A DNA stretch of 64,000 bases from Fallopia convolvulus. Its lineage: Eukaryota; Streptophyta; Magnoliopsida; Caryophyllales; Polygonaceae. The notes under the pieces are model-generated. The model was given only the letters and a program-made list of their open reading frames with translations, was not told the DNA's origin and did no database searches. Below, piece after piece: positions 62,586 through 64,000 of this stretch. Position 1 is the first letter of the stretch. Each line of letters opens with the position of its first letter. The DNA lies in NCBI GenBank assembly GCA_964016875.1, contig OZ024720.1:19270242-19334241 (forward strand), written 5' to 3'. Both the position numbers and the translations under genes were made by a program.

Positions 62586-63989
62586 TCAACAGGATGATCC
62601 CTCTTTTGATGATAGTTTCACTTCAATCTGAGTGGGATCTGTATTTGACTCCTCTTGTTCCTGTTGACTTGTCGTTCCATGTGATGTTCCTTCTCCATGA
62701 TCTTCCTTAATGTCTTCATTCTGTGAAGTGTCATCTTCTGGAACTAATGCACTTTCTGTGTCATCTCTATCCAAGTCGGGACTTGGAGGCATAACATTTT
62801 CATTTGGAGCTTGTGCATTTGAATCTGGATCGACTTCATCATCTGAATCTGAGTTTAGAACCTTTAGTGCATCCTCGTTACTAGACAGGTTCCCTCCATT
62901 TTTGGACTCGTCAAAGACAACATGAATGCTTTCTTCAAACTTTTTAGTCCTTTTATTGAACACCTTGTAAGCCTTACTGTTGGATGCGTACCCCAGAAAG
63001 ATGCCTTCATCACTCCTTGGATCAAACTTGCCTAGCTCGTCTTTTCCATTGTTGTGAATGAAACACCTGCATCCAAAGACTTTCAAGTGGGAAATATTTG
63101 GCTTTCTGCCCTTGATTAGTTCATATGGAGTTTTTGAAAAGTTGGAACGTATGGTGACTCGATTAATGATGTAGCAAGCAGTACCGACTGCCTCAGCCCA
63201 AAAGGACCGAGGCAAGTTACTTGCCAACATTATAGTACGAGCCATGTTTTGTAGTGTTCCATTCTTTCTTTTTGCAACGCCGTTTTGTTGAGGAGTCCTC
63301 GACGCAGAGAAGTTCTGAGACACTCCATGTTCATCACAATAGCTATGAAACATGGAATTCTTGAACTCTATTCCGTTGTCAGATCTGATAGCTTTCAGTT
63401 TTTGTTTTGTTGATGCTTCTACTTTCTTGATCCAGCTTTTGAATGCCATGAATGTCTCGTCTTTGGAACTTAGAAAGCGAGTCCATGTATATCTAGTAAA
63501 ATCATCAACAATAACAAAAATGTACCTGCTACCGCCATGACTTCTCACCCACATGGGACCGCACAAATCCATGTTTACCATGTCAAGAGGATGAGAGGTG
63601 CTGACTGACAAATTTGGCTGAAATGATGACTTGCTTTGTTTTCCTTTCACACACTCTTCACATAAGCTTTCTTTTTCTGAAAGAACCTTGGGTAGTCCTA
63701 TCACCAAATTTTGTGAGTAGAGTTTGTGGATTCCTCGATGATTAGCGTGACCAAACCTCCTATGCCAGAGATCAGTCTTGTTGGCTATTGTAACAAAGCA
63801 GAGTTCTTCTTGTGGTTGGAAACTTGAGTCGACATAATACACATTGTTGCGCCTCTTTCCTTTCAGGACCACAAGATTTAACTTTATGTTCTTGATCATA
63901 CAACCTTCTGAGGTAAAGGTTACCTCGTTTTTCCCTTGGTCACAAAGCTGAGCAATACTCAACAAGTTGTAACTAAGACCTTTCACCAA
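62586..63989 (-). pseudogene. Copia GAG-pre-integrase and integrase
   Basis: Minus-strand 467-codon frame, probably continuing upstream beyond the window (SYNLLSIAQLCDQG is the usual pre-integrase lead). Zinc domain: His76, His81, Cys110, Cys113. Core: Asp141 (MDLCGP), Asp204 (RSDNGIEF), then at the third catalytic place QQNGVAKRKN, where residue 240 is Lys (codon 63270-63272) instead of the expected Glu at the canonical 35-residue spacing. One transition from GAA would explain it. Then FWAEAVGTACYIINR, GRKPNISHLKVFGC, RSDEGIFLGYASNSKAYKVFN. The acidic tail ends at a stop (62586-62588) by frameshift before RT. The Lys substitution alone should abolish strand transfer. Confidence 0.85.
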
Positions 63990-64000
63990 GCTTACGTCTC

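Larger units (their letters stand above)
58312..64000 (-). mobile_element. Copia/Sirevirus-like retrotransposon (5' part outside window)
   Basis: Minus-strand element. 3' LTR 58312-59226 (TGTTGG...CCAACA). A polypurine tract follows (59227-59239; on minus AAAAGGGGGAAAT). Further GGGGGA-type tracts lie at about 59320, 59371 and 59436. An extra ORF (59673-60431) sits between pol and the 3' LTR, and pol runs from 60971 beyond 63989. Several polypurine-tract copies and an ORF after pol fit the Sirevirus group of Copia. Gag and the 5' LTR are beyond the right edge, so the target duplication cannot be checked. Confidence 0.85.

Overview
This window is transposon-dense nuclear DNA of a flowering plant, most likely a eudicot. 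No intact single-copy host gene is visible. The evidence is the element content: Athila-type, Tat-type and Copia/Sirevirus-like LTR retrotransposons, a Mutator-like element (MULE) carrying a Ulp1-type protease, two long-TIR MULEs (one holding a captured plant DUF506-type gene), hAT remnants, a Helitron and a tRNA-derived SINE-like piece. Elements are nested inside one another, as in pericentromeric or other heterochromatin. The species cannot be read from the sequence.

Layout. 1-674: 3' end of a hAT transposon. 684-3092: a Pack-MULE with perfect 9-bp target duplications and ~113-bp terminal inverted repeats, carrying a broken antisense copy of a DUF506/PDDEXK-like gene. 3102-3416 plus 17103-17513: a deletion-derivative hAT whose BED zinc finger is split by a 13.7-kb insertion (3417-17102, TGTA...TACA ends). 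That insertion holds a tRNA-like piece (about 3.9 kb), a 675-bp Helitron (5277-5951) and a large Ulp1-type MULE (~6.4-15.1 kb) with convergent protease and transposase genes, peppered with the octamer TGATGACA.

17514-58311: two full copies and the start of a third of a non-coding 3.2-3.4-kb direct repeat, each split by later insertions. Copy 1 holds a 1071-bp long-TIR MULE (17747-18817), a Tat-lineage Gypsy element (20758-29944, TSD CAACT) with an antisense extra ORF, and a 2.2-kb solo-LTR-like insertion (30326-32523). Copy 2 holds a probable solo LTR (34288-35264) and a 19.9-kb Athila-type element (37382-57252, TSD CTTAT). A second, internally deleted Athila relative (48415-55348, TSD CATTT) has jumped into its gag gene. 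Copy 3 is cut at 58311 by a Copia/Sirevirus-like element that runs off the right edge.

The signal I consider most unusual is a short palindromic module built on TCG-NNNN-CGA with a self-complementary centre (TTAA, GTAC or TGCA). It recurs about a dozen times in the 6.9-kb Athila derivative and about fifteen times in its host Athila. It lies in LTRs, leaders and trailers and, in coding sequence, in linkers between domains. The centre changes symmetrically between copies and families. This resembles, by analogy only, the palindromic elements that insert into coding genes in Rickettsia. The TGATGACA octamer swarm in the Ulp1 MULE and the interrupted 3.3-kb tandem array are the next most interesting.

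Almost every coding region here is broken by stops or frameshifts. The longest intact one is the 941-codon Athila pol ORF (43616-46441). All family assignments come from reading motifs by eye, without database searches.
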